From the NCBI GenBank assembly GCA_030062745.1, contig CP099846.1, forward strand, positions 28,851,201 through 28,915,200: 64,000 nucleotides of DNA. The letters run 5' to 3'. Position numbers and translations under genes: made by a program. Shown piece after piece: positions 11,090 to 22,713 of this stretch. This stretch comes from Capitulum mitella. Taxonomy: Eukaryota > Arthropoda > Thecostraca > Pollicipedomorpha > Pollicipedidae. How positions within the stretch are numbered: position 1 is the first letter of the stretch; the number at the start of each line of letters is the position of its first letter. The notes under the pieces were generated by a model, which was given only the letters and a program-made list of their open reading frames with translations, searched no databases and was not told the DNA's origin.

Positions 11090-11255
11090 ACATTTGGCCT
11101 TTGGATTCACTTCCGATTCCAGTGTTTTCGCAGACTAGCTGAATCAATTTTGAATCCGACTAAACACAACTCTCAACTGAATCGATTCCGAATCCAATTC
11201 CGGTCCAAATGGAAGCGAATCTGGATTCGGCTCTGATTCCCCTGGAATCGAACAC
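11090..11255. repeat. GATTCC/GAATCC-rich degenerate repeat, locus 2
   Basis: The same motif style as 8270-8425, for example GATTCCGAATCCAATTCCGG. The two loci share the phrase ATTCCGAATCCAATTCC, so they probably descend from one repeat family. Confidence 0.5.
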
Positions 11256-12463
11256 AAGCTTGACTAGGAGACATGTTAGTTCCCACATTTTGGCGTTTGG
11301 GGGTCATGGCCTGAAAGGCCCCTCCCTGGATCCCCGTCGCAGGACGAAATGTGGGGAAAAGGGTGAAATACTGAGGCACAATAATATGGGCGGGACGGTG
11401 AAATAATGTCATTTCAAGTTTATTGTACCGCTTCATTAAGCTGAAAGCTCGTCGCTATCCGTAGCCAACAAGTACCCAAAACCTCTGTTTCTAATTGCAT
11501 TGTATTTTTATAACTCGCCCCTCTGTGACTTCTAATCCAGTATTCATTGGGTAGCTAGTAGCCACTGTTGGGCTGGTGAAACTCCCTCTTTACAGCCATG
11601 AAAAAATATGACTGAAATGCGTTTTGTATACCTATGCTTGATTCAAAAAGAGCCAAAGATATGCAAACATTGAGTAATGGGATCCATAATATTGCAAGGC
11701 TTCTTTATCCTCCCACATGCACCGCCTGCTCGTGTGACATCTTTCCGGCGTAGTCCCGTCACTGAACCTTGGCGCAGTGACGGTTAAAATCCCTTTCACC
11801 GCCCGTGGCGCAGTTTATGAGAAGCCGGTAATTGTCTGTCAGTATGATTTGCCTACATTTTGATATGCCATGGACGTTAGATAACATTATCTAATTTGCA
11901 GCAAGATTCATGGCAGCCTAAATTTAATTATTTACTGCAACAGTGAACACGTGTCTGACTTCGTGAATCGAAAACATATCTGTCCGGGGGGACGATTCAA
12001 TAGTCACAAAAAGTGGACCACTTTAGACAATGCTCTTTATTGCGAGATGTTAAAGATAAATTGGTGCAAAGATGTCACCAGTCCTTTTTAAAGTTCCGAG
12101 GTGAACGAACTGATAGCAACATCAACAACGATGGCCATCGCATCTGCACGTTGGTTCTACGTAGAAACTCAGCAAGCAGCACTTGGCAGAAACACCTTCC
12201 AGAGGGTACAGGAAACGGCACGATTCGTGGTGCGCCTACGCCTAGCTAGTGGCGTCGTCACAATCAAGCCGGCAAGTGACCTCCACGGCGATCTCTGCAG
12301 CGCCCCCCCCCCCTGCCGGAGCCGCGTCCGCCCTGCCCCCCCCCCCGTATGAGTCACGTCGTGCACTGCTGGTACCGCCCCTGCGGCCAAGGCCGCAAGC
12401 CTATACACATCCTGGTCGGTGTTTAAGGTGTGCGCCATTGATGTCATGTGCTGACGTCACGGT
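11256..12463. other. Stretch without recognisable gene
   Basis: No supported gene. Two C-runs near 12302 and 12340 mark the start of a GC-rich zone. Confidence 0.35.
12452..12459. promoter_or_regulatory. CRE octamer TGACGTCA
   Basis: A perfect CREB/ATF palindrome directly before the 32-bp minisatellite and upstream of the CpG-rich block. One of nine in the window. Confidence 0.4.
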
Positions 12464-12592
12464 TGCAGCGGGACGTGGGACCGGCTGCAGCCGGAGGTGG
12501 GACGTGTCGGGACCGGCTGCAGCCGGAGGTGGGACGTATCGGGACTGGCTGCAGTGGGACATGGGACGTGTCGGGACTGGCTGCAGCGGGAC
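12464..12592 (+). repeat. 32-bp minisatellite, about 4 units
   Basis: The unit begins GCAGCCGGAGGTGGGACGTG and ends TCGGGACCGGCT. Units 2 and 3 are nearly identical; the first and last are more diverged or partial. The open frames that overlap here are produced by the repeat. Confidence 0.85.
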
Positions 12593-12949
12593 GTTCAGTC
12601 GTCATTGCAGGACGGTGAACCGCCTGCCTGTTCATCCTGTGGGTTGAAACGTCCGTCGCTAACTGTGCATAAATGTTTTTGATATCTTGTCCTGGTCAAA
12701 GCAACGACTTATGCGTCGCGCCCTATTAACGTCGATCGTGTTTCGAGGAAGAGGTAGAGGAAATGTCATTGTCCATGCCTCGTCTTCTTTCGAATTTATC
12801 CACTTTGCCAGGATATGCCCGGCGGTTATATGGTGTTCAGGAAATCCGGGACTTGCTTTGCAGGAGATCAGCATCGCTTTACATGCATCATCGTTTGAGG
12901 AGCCGCTGTCTAGCGTCAGACGCGTCGTCAGACGTCCCACCAAGTTCGA

Positions 12950-14420
12950 ACATGTGGTCCAATCAGCTCAGCTCCCAGGGGCAAAGCCGCAGCCCCAGCG
13001 CCTGCGACTCTGACGTCTAGTGCACCGTGCAGTATTGATGTAGGTTGCCAGGAGCGTGCCGCCACCGCCGACACCGGCTCCGCTCGTCAAACGCTCCGGC
13101 AACTGAGCCGCGGCGGTACACCAGCACCGGCCGCTTCCCAGAACCGGGGCCAGAAGCTGGCAGTGGACTCACGACCGCATGAGTATGCAAGGGTCTCATC
13201 GATGGAGCGATCCACCGGCGAGGCCGGCCTTCCAGCGCCACCCTTTCTCCATGCCTTAAGGAGGATGAGACGCAGTCGGTCGGCGCGGGTGCAGCCGGGT
13301 CACGCTGTCATTTCTCAGGGCTGCTGAGGATCGCCGGCGGCGAGGATGACGCTGAGGCTCTTGTCTCCCGTCCCACGATGAGTGGTTGACCCGCCATTCA
13401 GCGCCAACCACGCAGCAGAGGAGCTCTCGAACATTGTCACGCTCGCCAGCGGAGCTGTGGACTTGGTGTTTCCCACTAGGCAAACGACGCCGTGAAAGCT
13501 GCTGTGTAACGTGAATGACGGGCTCTCTCTTCACTTTAGCCCTGGGTATTTGTGTGGGTCCGAATGGTCGCGTGATTGTGGACGGCCTGGTGGGTGCCAG
13601 TTCGAACTTCGTGGCCGCATGGCCACCGCAGTCATATAGAAAATCGCGCACCCGCGTGGCCGCCCCATGGCGATGAGGCAGCCCCGACCTGCCGGCCTCC
13701 CTACCGCCGGACACGGCCAGCAACGCGCCAAGGCCGGCCGCCAGGATGTCCGCGGGCCGGCCGTGACGCGGCCCCGCCCCGCCCCCGCCCCCGCCCGGCG
13801 GCGGCTGCAGGCCGCGGCGGGTCGCGGCCTGTCGCCTCGCCGCCCGTCCATCGCCGCAGACCCGTCGCCGGCCGCGCCCGACCTGCGCTCCAGGCGTTCG
13901 ACTCGTCTGTCGCGTCCCCATCGATCGCCGCGTCGGTCAGCGGCGCCGTCCGCGACGCGGTCTCGCGTCGCGGCGCGTCAGGCGCACGACGGCCGAAGTT
14001 TCGCCGCGACGCCGCGGCGTCCGCCGGAGCGGCTCTCTCCCGGCGCCGCTGCGGCGCGTGCTCGTGCGAGCGCCACCTGCCCGGCGGCGGCCACAATGTC
14101 GGCCGACGCTGCCAGCTGCCGGCGAGCGGCCGCTGCGGCGGCGCGCTGACGTCAGCACCCTCCCCCCGCAGGTTGGTGCGCGCGATGACCTCAGCCGATT
14201 CCGAGAAGCGGCATCGGCCGCTCACGTTTGGCAGCGGGCTGGGCGGTTCGGGCGACGCTCGCCCACACAGCAGCCAGCGGCCGGCCGGCGAGCAGGCCCA
14301 GACGGGGAGTCAGGAGCACCAGGAGACTCAGAGAGGGAGTCAGGAACATCAGGGCCCAATGAGGAGACTCAGACAGGGAGTCAGGGACACCAGGGCGCGG
14401 TGAGGAGGCCCTAACAAGGA
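12950..14420. promoter_or_regulatory. CpG-rich block, possible promoter or first-exon region
   Basis: CpG and GC content rise sharply, most of all at 13680-14160. Long frames open on both strands at once (221 and 174 codons minus, 275 and 160 codons plus), as expected from scarcity of stop codons in GC-rich DNA; none shows a domain. A CRE octamer lies at 14147. If the block is a promoter I cannot tell which gene it serves. A short GGGAGTCAGGA-type repeat runs through 14312-14390. Confidence 0.35.
14147..14154. promoter_or_regulatory. CRE octamer TGACGTCA
   Basis: Perfect CREB/ATF palindrome at the downstream edge of the densest CpG zone. Confidence 0.4.
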
Positions 14421-15830
14421 GTGAGGAGCAACAGCACCCGCCTGCGAGCAGACGCAAATAAGCTGTCAGGAAAGGGCAATGGCGGTGGCTGGTGTACATG
14501 ACAGAACTTGAGCGCACCCGCCGGGAGTTTGTTTAATTTGTCCCCTGGACCGTCGAGCGCGCTGACTCCTGCGTGGCAGCGAACAGTAAACTCTGCAGAC
14601 GGGCGACCGCTGGGTGCCCAGTTCTCATGTCTCACGACCGTTGAATGGAGGCGTTTTCGGTGAAGTTCAATGACATGGTGGCTGTGCGGAATCGCAGCTG
14701 CGCGCAGGTGTTGCCGCTGGATGCCTTCGGCGCAGAAGCCTCTCACGGCAGTGAAACTACAGAAAACGAAAATGTTACATCGCACATCAGTTCCGACGCG
14801 ACGCTTAACGTTTTCGTCATTTAACATTTACGCCAAGGCTTTTGGACGAGCCGTTATGCAGAAGCACTATATAACGTCACCGTCAATGGATTAAACGTAT
14901 GTGCTGATTAGGGTATTTCCAATGCGCCATGCCTTAGCATGGTACGCGTCTAACCCGTTTGTTCTTTGTTCCATCCACGTAAGACCTTGGACTAATATAA
15001 AGTCGTCGTGCTATTTGTGGCAGCTGTTCCTACGACTGACAAGCAGGTAATGCCGGAGATGTGTTACGGATGTATACCAAGCCTTCAGGTTTCATATGAA
15101 GGTCAAAAAGGTTAACGTAGGTGAAAAGTTTGACGCAGATAAGTCGAGAGCTTCTGGTATCGTAGCGTTATTTACTGCATTCCCGTTGATCAGACACGAC
15201 ACGGCATAAAGTCCTACGAATCGGTTCAAGCAATATCCGTTCTCCATCACGCAGCCCATATCCCAAAGCACTTTCCTCACAGACACGGGGTTCCCCAAAC
15301 TTAATGCACAGTTACCGGGCGCTGGATGCGGCCGCAATGTAAAAGCCCAATATTTGACTGAAAGTTATTTTACCGACGTCAGGGGCTCTTGCTTTGACGA
15401 CCAAAATAAGAGTATTGGGGCGGTACAAACTGTATAAAAGGAAGACATGAGTATAGTTGTTATCATCTGTAGCCATACAAAGTGTGTTCGCATTGAAGAC
15501 AAACATAACATTTCAGAATGTCAAAACAGGCCACTCCCGATGAAATGAAAGTGGCAACCCTTGGCAAATAAGTTCTTGTGACGTATCAGTACTTCCGAAG
15601 TGCATAATAAATGAGCATTCCAAGGCTGTAAACCAAGGAATTGCATTCGGTGGCGGGTCTGCAAAAATTCGGTATGGAACGTGACCTGGCCCCAGATCGC
15701 AAGTCAAGGTGTACAACTACGCATGTAAATGACGTGAGAAGAGCCAAAGTTCATATTAAAAATTAAAAACTGCCGAACCAGTCCCACAGTTGCAACAGCA
15801 AATGTAGAAAGGCCGAAAGATCAGCAGATC
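14421..15830. other. Stretch without recognisable gene
   Basis: No supported gene or repeat. The longest frame (14411-14827 minus, 138 codons) has no recognisable features. Confidence 0.4.
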
Positions 15831-16075
15831 TAAGGTCAATGACCTGGAATTTTCCGAAAAATTCGAGATGGCTGAATCGTTCGATTTCTCATGTTCTATA
15901 AATATGGCAAGTTTCATGCCAATCGAAACATTTCATAAAATATCATGCCAGTTTCATTTTTTGGAATACCGTCTAACTTGACCTGGTCTAGTTCAACGGT
16001 CTGAGATAACCCTGAGTTTGAAAATTGACACAAGATGTAGAAATGATTTATAACAACGTACCCTAAGTTTCGAAT
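15831..16075 (-). mobile_element. Fragment of a family C-related element
   Basis: The order of landmarks matches the middle of family C copy 1: the IR1 site, TTCCGAAAAAT, a run of TTGACCTGGTCT half-sites, AAAATTGACACAAGATGTAGAA, and CTAAGTTTCG. Neither terminus nor the TTAA flanks are present. It is clearly more diverged than the three named copies, so it is either an older insertion or a sister family. Confidence 0.6.
15833..15845. promoter_or_regulatory. Perfect IR1 palindrome AGGTCA-A-TGACCT
   Basis: This is a fully symmetric ecdysone-response-type site in an otherwise decayed family C fragment. Its survival in a diverged copy may reflect ancestry or chance. Confidence 0.55.
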
Positions 16076-17586
16076 CTCTGCCCTTCTTCGTTATTTATCA
16101 AGCCTCACAAAAGCGGAGCGGGGTTTTCTTGACCACCGCACCGGCGCAGTTTGACTTACAAAGTTCATGGCTCCTTCACAAAACTCAAAGAGGGCAAAGA
16201 GTGGGCTTTCAGACCAAATGAGTGTTCCAGAATGAAAGTAATGAAAAATAGCACGACAGCAAAAACGAATGAGACGCAACATGACGAAACCAATCACATC
16301 TATGTCGTGATCTTGGCACGAAACATGCCAAAATTTAAGTGTTTTAACTAAAAACTTTAGCTAGTTTTCCTTAACATGTTTACAATGACATCAATGCATG
16401 TGCAACGCTCCGGGCGTGGCATATCGATTCGCATATCAGTTGTCTAGCCGAAACACTTATGTTCGAATCATGCCTACAACAGGTCGGTGCGCAGGTCCGA
16501 GTAAGGCTATTTCAGGGCGCACATTCACTCAAATGCAGTCCTTGCGGTTCCTCACGGACTTCACTGCGTCACCGCCGCTGCGTTGAGGCGATCCCGAAGG
16601 CCGTTTATTCTTCCGTCGGATGGCTTTCAGCGGAAAACGTGCTCGGCACCGTTACCCGAGTTTTATCCGCTGCAACGTCGCGTGCTGAGGCCCGATCTCG
16701 CCGGGCTGGCCCTGCCGTTGACGACTCTATTCTTAGGAAAGCCGAGGCGCAGTTTGGTTCGTGACGCAAATGTAAGTGTGCGCAAAGGCTTAAGTCCCGT
16801 GCGTGCCGACGTGGGACTTCATGTTGGATTGTGAAGGACGGTAATAAACACTAGGTAAATAATAAATGGTAGTGAAACGGAAGTGTTTCCGAGGACAGCG
16901 GCCGGCACAGACGATGGCGTGCAGGGCTGGATTCTGGTGCAATCCTCCCTCATCGTTTTGGATGAGTAGCTCTTCATTGTAGTCAGAGGGCATCTCTCAT
17001 GATGTTAAATGCATTCATTCTTCTGAGTCTCCCACTGAGATTATTCGCGCAACCCGGCAACCCGGATCCGACGCCGTGACGCCAGGCACGGTGTCGACTG
17101 AATGTGTCCGGAACGACCGGCCTGCAAACCAAAATATTGACTTACTCACTGAAGCCAGCGCAATGTTTACCGATCTCTTCAGAAACACTCGGCAGCACGG
17201 CATTAGATCGTCAGGTTTATCGGTGAGAGCAAATCCACCATCTCATCAAAGAGCATGCAACGAAACAACCATTTACCATGCTGCAAACGCCCAGCCAGTT
17301 CCGCCCTCTCGCCAGTCTGCGAACACCAAGCCCTTCCTGGGAGACGTGTTATGTAATGCGATATGACTGCAGGGGGCCGAGGCAACGGAAACGAAGGAGG
17401 CGACGTTGAAGAAAAGATTATACCGGCAAAGCATGAACCCGAGGGATATGATTCAGGTTCATCGGTTCTCGCGGGTGGTTGGAATGGTCCGATGCAACGG
17501 CCCGGGCAAAAAACCTGACGTGAACTGAGTCCGAGGATGGCGCTTAGAGCAAGAACGACCTTGCGTTATACCCCTTGTGCATGAGT
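16076..17586. other. Stretch without recognisable gene
   Basis: A box-B-like string TGTTCGAATCA at 16459-16469 with a loose box-A-like string TGGCATATCGA at 16417-16427 hints at a worn SINE head, but no cloverleaf can be drawn. Frames at 16398-16834 and 17076-17366 have no family features. Confidence 0.3.
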
Positions 17587-17594
17587 TTTTAGCT

Positions 17595-17747
17595 CAGGCA
17601 CGTAGTCAGGATTTTCTTTGGGGGGGCAAATGTAAAATTTTGTCATATACCATTGGCATATGACGAAGTTAATAGGAAAAAGCGGCAAGTTTACGTAAGT
17701 GATCTCATATTTAACCCACAGGAATACATATAATGTTTGTTTTCGTA

Positions 17748-17814
<67 letters not shown>

Positions 17815-17912
17815 CATTATATGTTATATATATATGTGTGTGTTATATGTTATATATATAACATGTTATATATACAATGTTATACATATATATATAACAT
17901 TACGTAACAACA

Positions 17913-17976
<64 letters not shown>

Positions 17977-18076
17977 GTGATCACTAGTCCGCATTCGCGC
18001 GAAATCGCTACATGTCTAGTGTAGACCGCTTGGCTACGGGGGCATGGCCCCTATGCCCCCCTCGGCTACGTCCCTG
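17595..18076. mobile_element. hAT-type MITE, 482 bp
   Basis: The terminal inverted repeats are CAGGCACGTAGTC at the left and CAGGGACGTAGCC at the right (11 of 13 match). CAGG-ACGTAGCC termini are usual for hAT elements. The flanks are an eight-base duplication with one mismatch, ttttagct (17587-17594) and ttttagtt (18077-18084), as hAT transposases make. The interior is non-coding and filled mainly by AC and AT microsatellites. It would be moved in trans. Confidence 0.85.
17752..17972. repeat. Compound (AC)n(AT)n microsatellite
   Basis: An AC run passes into an AT run (17768-17808), then irregular TATGTTATA sequence, then another long AT run (17915-17968). It lies wholly within the hAT MITE. 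Confidence 0.95.
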
Positions 18077-18084
18077 TTTTAGTT

Positions 18085-19319
18085 AAAGCTAATCTTGTTT
18101 AGGGTTGAATCGCTAATGGTTTCGGTACGACGGAAACACAATGTTTTCCTCGAGAAAATTCCGCACGTTTCTCTTGCATTCATCCACAACTGCCTGCGAA
18201 CCGTGCTGTGATTCATGGGAAACCTGTTCTGTGAAGGACACCGTGTTTATTCCTGGTTGTTTTGTAGCCCTTTTGTGAGAACGCTTATTTGGTCAATGCG
18301 TAAGGGAAGAACCAAATCATGATTGTTAGACTTGCTTTGGATGCCATCACCAATCAGGAGTTTTCTAACGTCATGTCTAGCTGCAACGCGGAACCGATAT
18401 TTCTGCTCGAAAGATGGAATGCTGGATTGCAAACTTTCATACATTACGTAACAATGCCTGACGTAACTGGTAAAGGCCTCCGTCCTCCAGACCCGCTGAA
18501 CCGTTCAATCTTCTTGCTGCCGTGTTCCAGGTGCTCCTGACTACAAAATTCATCAGCCGAGCTGCTAATTGGTGCCCGCACTGGTGCGCTGGTGAAAGAA
18601 CCAGCCGCCGTTCCATGCTCCTGGGCCAGTTCGATGCCTGGTGTGCCTGCCGTACCTCGTGACGTCACGCGTCGAACCGACGGCAGACAGTCTGATGCCG
18701 TTTTCTCCGGTAGAAACTTGCTTCAGAACTGTGCAGCGTCATTTGGGAGCAAAACGCTACCGGGCGGAGATGCAGTCAAGAAGGGGTTACCGGAGCTGTC
18801 GTCCCGCCCCTTAGGTACCTCAGAAGGCCCTGAGGGGCCCCAAGGGCCCTGATGTTTGTGGTAAATTGCGAGCCTGCGAATATTTTATGGTAAATTGTCT
18901 GCCAGAAACGTCCTAAACTTATATTTCTTGAACTGGTTTATTTAATCGTGCGCGATCAACCTTGAGGAAAACATCCGTGGGCATGGCCAGGATTCTGCTC
19001 ATGAAAGAGAGGCGAGCCAAACCGCCCAGTTTTTAGGCTAGCCAGTTTTTCGAGCCAAAAGGGCAAAAATGCTACTTTTCGGACTTAGATCTATAACTTA
19101 GACAAAGTGTCCCCTTTCAAGCAGAGCAAACTGAGTTAAAGTATCAAAGTGCCGAAGCAGCCTACGCATTATTGCAGCATCGCGCTCATCGAAGAGTGTA
19201 TCCAGCTTGGGCCACTTCAACTGCTTAAAAGAAGGGCCTGTATTCAGAATGACGAGTACAAACAACGCAAATATAGCGTTTAATGGCTTTCTGGATGCAG
19301 GGTCTTAGGGTGGGACCGC
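18085..19319. other. Stretch without recognisable gene
   Basis: No supported gene. A moderately GC-rich patch at 18550-18850 contains one CRE octamer. Short frames around it show no domain. Confidence 0.4.
18660..18667. promoter_or_regulatory. CRE octamer TGACGTCA
   Basis: Perfect palindrome inside the longer symmetric string CGTGACGTCACG, in a GC-rich patch. Confidence 0.4.
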
Positions 19320-20730
19320 GCCTGGTCCAGTCCTGCGATGCCAAATGTGTGGGAAGACAAGGGTTTCAATTAAAAACTGTTCTGTGGTCATAAGACAGGC
19401 TGCGTGGCAACCTGGGGACAGTTGAAAGTGCCCTAGCGTCGACTTACAAATGAAGATGTATTTGTGCCTCACGATAAATTAGCCCCCGCCACCATACCCA
19501 GCACCCGCACTGCTGGCGATGAGTGCAGCAAAGTGCCGCTGAAATTAACGTCAAAAGCAACAGCATGACGTTGGCGTGACCCGCAAACCATGACGTCAGA
19601 CTTGCTCGGGTTGGTCTTCAGGCTTTTATCGGTAAACCGTCTGGTCGCTCCGTCGGTGTGTCCTCTGGCCAAGTCTACAGACTCGCCAGATCGTCCGGCT
19701 GTCCCAGATGTAAACACATACGTATCATTTGTATACATAACGATTTTGGCGTCATCGAGGTAAGGTGGGGAGCCATTCATAAACAGTAAAAACAGGACTC
19801 GTCCGGTTAGCGATCGCTGAATCACGCTGTCCTTCACTGGGACGTTAACTGTGCCGCCCAGAGAGCGTCGAGGACGTCCACACGACCGGTTCTGGAACCA
19901 ATGACTGTGTATGCGTTACCACCCGAGCTCCTCCAGAAACCGGAGGTGCCGGGCTTTATCAAAGGTCTTTGGTGTGTCAGCTGTTGCCAGACAGGTAATC
20001 TGACCTCATCTAGATTGCTCGCAATCCGGCCAACATCGCCCAAAATTGCCGCCTGCATCTATTCATCGGGCCTAAAGTCACGCTGCTGATCACAGGGCAT
20101 GCAGTGACTCATGAGGTGTGACATCACCTGGATGCGCGCTAACCTCTCCGCTATTTTTCACACCGTGGGAAGAATTGGCATAGGGCTGCGATTGTTGGGG
20201 TGGAGCTTGCAGCTTGGCTTGTAAAATGATGTGACGTTCCCTGCCTTCCGGTCATTGGCCAACACCGCGCTGCAATCGACGAGCTCACGATATGCAAAAT
20301 GTGCGGCCCAGTCACCGGAGAAGCCATCGCAACCATTCCACTAGTAACGCTAAATGATTGCTCGAGGCGTTTGTGCCTGACGTCTGTATAATGCCTGCCT
20401 ATAGCTCGGGCAGTGTGGTCGGCCAGGTCGGAACGCCCCGGTTGCCAAAGAGCGGTCGGGGTGCAAGCGGCTCACATGCTGTCTCGCCAGTCCCCACCTC
20501 GGCCGCCAACCTGGACAACACAGTGCGCCCAAACGGCGGTTCAGATGATCAGCCCAGCTATCCCGGTTTTTCCTGTTTTTAGAGCATAAGGAATCGTCCG
20601 ATATCTGTCTACGTCATGCGACGGATTGTGCAACACCATGTACCGAAAAACGTCTATCTGTAGCGATTAAATGCTCTCTTCACCGTGTTTCGCTTCCACC
20701 AGCATTCGCCTAGTATCACCTACGTAGGAT
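19320..20730 (-). mobile_element. LINE reverse-transcriptase remnant
   Basis: On the minus strand the frame at 19469-19837 reads VLFLLFMNGSPPYLDDAKIV followed by MYTNDTYVF, which is the palm of a non-LTR reverse transcriptase. The usual Tyr-Ala-Asp-Asp has become Tyr-Thr-Asn-Asp, so the first catalytic Asp of the pair is lost. Upstream (19834-20340) broken frames give HLRFLE-like and FDKAR-like fingers segments and AILGDVGRIASNLDE. A basic segment WWKRNTVKRAF near 20690 fits the linker before the polymerase domain. Several frameshifts separate these parts. The group looks like Jockey/CR1. A CRE octamer at 19591 falls inside by chance. Confidence 0.75.
19591..19598. promoter_or_regulatory. CRE octamer TGACGTCA within LINE
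   Basis: Perfect octamer, but inside former coding sequence of a LINE, so a regulatory role is doubtful. Confidence 0.2.
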
Positions 20731-21360
20731 TGCGGGTATAGGCACAGCGAGCCGGATTCTGGTCGTGCATGGCAAGCACCACGCAGTTCGTCATTGTCTG
20801 TGAGCTAGGAGAACGGCGGATGCCCTGGTTAGACTTTGACCAGCGGCAAGTGCTGGTCATTTGCTGTAGACCAAACAGACTCCGACTAACAGCCTTCACT
20901 CCGGCCGCCTCGTACACCCTGCTCCATGCGGCTGGAAACATGTTGACAGAGCGTCGGGCAGTAGGGGACGTCTTGATCTGACCGCCGTCTCAGGATGACG
21001 GAGCTTCTCCCGGGGGAACCGGTGGATCAGGGGCGTCCAGGCCTCGGTGTTGTTCACTTCACCTGGTGTGAATCGCCTCTGCCGTCGAGACGCGGTCAGA
21101 CACCGGCTCAAAAACATGGCCAATGAGTGGCTCTGTATTGGCCCGATCAGCTGGCGGGCTGGGGCGCATCGAGGGAGACACAGTCTGCTTGTTGTCCATG
21201 TCCTGGAGAGTCTGCGAGTAGGTCACCACTGCAGGGTTACCTGGTGACGGCGGATTAAAGTTGGTATCATCCAGGGCGCTGACTGTCTTCTCAGGCCGAA
21301 GAGGTGCACCAGTTCGCCGTGTTACACAACAAAACATCGTATGATGTTTGTTGTTCGTTG
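20731..21360. other. Unassigned stretch upstream of the LINE remnant
   Basis: Overlapping minus-strand frames (20720-21337) could be earlier LINE protein sequence, but no endonuclease motif can be read. Left unassigned. Confidence 0.3.
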
Positions 21361-22077
21361 TGTTTCAAAAATAGGAGGATTAATTTTCCAACAACTGAAT
21401 GAACAAAAAAGGCAAAAACACTTTTTTGGCTTCTGCTAATCATGCTATGCTAAAGAAGTACAAATCGCATCACAATGTTTGTATAATGTTAGCATAGGCG
21501 GTGCCAGGGACATGAAAAAGGGGGAAGTGTCATGGTCACACGTTCTTCAGATCAACTTGTGACCTTTGACCTTAAATGACCCCCAGTGACCTTGGGGTCA
21601 CTTGGAATGATCTCGTGTGCATTTGATATTATCTGTAAACATTTTTAATCATTTGAATTCACTCTGTTCCAAAAATTTCATTTTATGGCTATTGCGATAT
21701 AGAGTACGCGCACCGACATTTTAGCTCATAGCTCCGTGACCCGACCTGATATCAAGCTGAAACTTGGTACACAAATAGAGGGCACCCTTCTACGTCATAT
21801 ATATTCCGAGTTTGGCATTTAAAAAAACAGCGTCGAAATTATTGCAAAAAAAATCGACTTTTGACCTTGATCTGGCCTTGTAAAGTGACCTCAGACAAAC
21901 AAAATTTTGTGTGCATATTGCCCAACTATTTAGCTATACATCCATATAAAGTTTTATATGGATATTTTTAATAGCTGGGAAAAGTCACCAAGTTTCGTAA
22001 AGCTGCGTTAGAAAGCCTAGAATTGGCAAGCAAAAAATCCGAGGGGGGCGGATTCAGCCCCCCTGCCGGGAATAGGG
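21361..22077 (+). mobile_element. TTAA family A element, copy 3 (5'-truncated)
   Basis: The right end is intact: G-run/C-run hairpin, CCGGGAATAGGG and TTAA at 22078-22081. The left third, including the left terminus, is missing; similarity begins at about 21361 with GTTTCAAAAATAGGAGGAT. Internal order and sequence agree with copy 7. Confidence 0.85.
21560..21572 (-). promoter_or_regulatory. DR1 motif in family A copy 3
   Basis: TGACCT-T-TGACCT is perfect and lies at the place equivalent to the DR1 sites in copies 1, 2 and 7. Further half-sites follow up to about 21602. Confidence 0.6.
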
Positions 22078-22082
22078 TTAAA

Positions 22083-22153
22083 GGGGCGCAGTTGCCGAAA
22101 TTTGTTATTAATTGCGTCCAGGAGGTGACGCAATTGACATTCAGTTGCGCCCC
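22083..22153. repeat. Nested hairpin sequence, 71 bp
   Basis: The inner stem is a perfect nine-base pair, AATTGCGTC (22110-22118) with GACGCAATT (22127-22135). The outer ends, GGGGCGCAGTTG and CAGTTGCGCCCC, pair at 10 of 12 positions. It begins one base after the TTAA of family A copy 3. It could be a tiny foldback MITE; no target duplication is evident. Confidence 0.6.
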
Positions 22154-22713
22154 AGTGGCGCAGTTAAACTGAAGAATGAATATGCATTAAAGGTGGAAGA
22201 CGGAAGTGTAGGTAAACATACTTGCACCGAAATGAGTACATGATTTGTTATTGAGTAAATTAGATGAGTTATAACGTATAGGTAACTAAATTCATATGTA
22301 GATGACATGAGAATACAATACCGGGCTTTGGCATCCCAGTTGTAACTCAGGTACAAGAATACACAAATGTGTTTTAGATCGAACTACGTTGGCCAATTTG
22401 CCCACCAAATACAGGCACAGTTTGATTATGCAGATGCAGGTTATTCTTTGGTTTGAAGCCTGGTTTATCGCTCATTTGTGTCCTTATGGTGCAGAAATTT
22501 AGTGACACATCGATAAAAAATGGATGTAAGGTGACGTAAGCGATGTAAAATAGGCATCGACGATGTCCAACTCAGAAAACGCAGTACTATTTGCGATCTC
22601 GGGCTTCTTTCTATGCCAAAAACTTACTTAGAATCGCGCTAGCTCCACGTGATTCTGTGTATCCAAACCGACAAGGACTATTTTATAGAGCAACCAGCAT
22701 GACACGTGCCGTT
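22154..22713. other. Stretch without recognisable gene
   Basis: AT-rich spacer before the pogo element. The element's terminal repeat should lie in here if it survives, but I could not pick it out. Confidence 0.35.

Noticed and set aside
13256-14403. Frames of 221 codons (minus) and 275 codons (plus)
   Set aside because: They overlap each other in the CpG-rich block and consist of Arg/Ala/Pro/Gly-rich low-complexity sequence.
16405-16480. tRNA gene candidate
   Set aside because: Box-B-like and weak box-A-like strings are present but no acceptor, anticodon or T stem can be paired.
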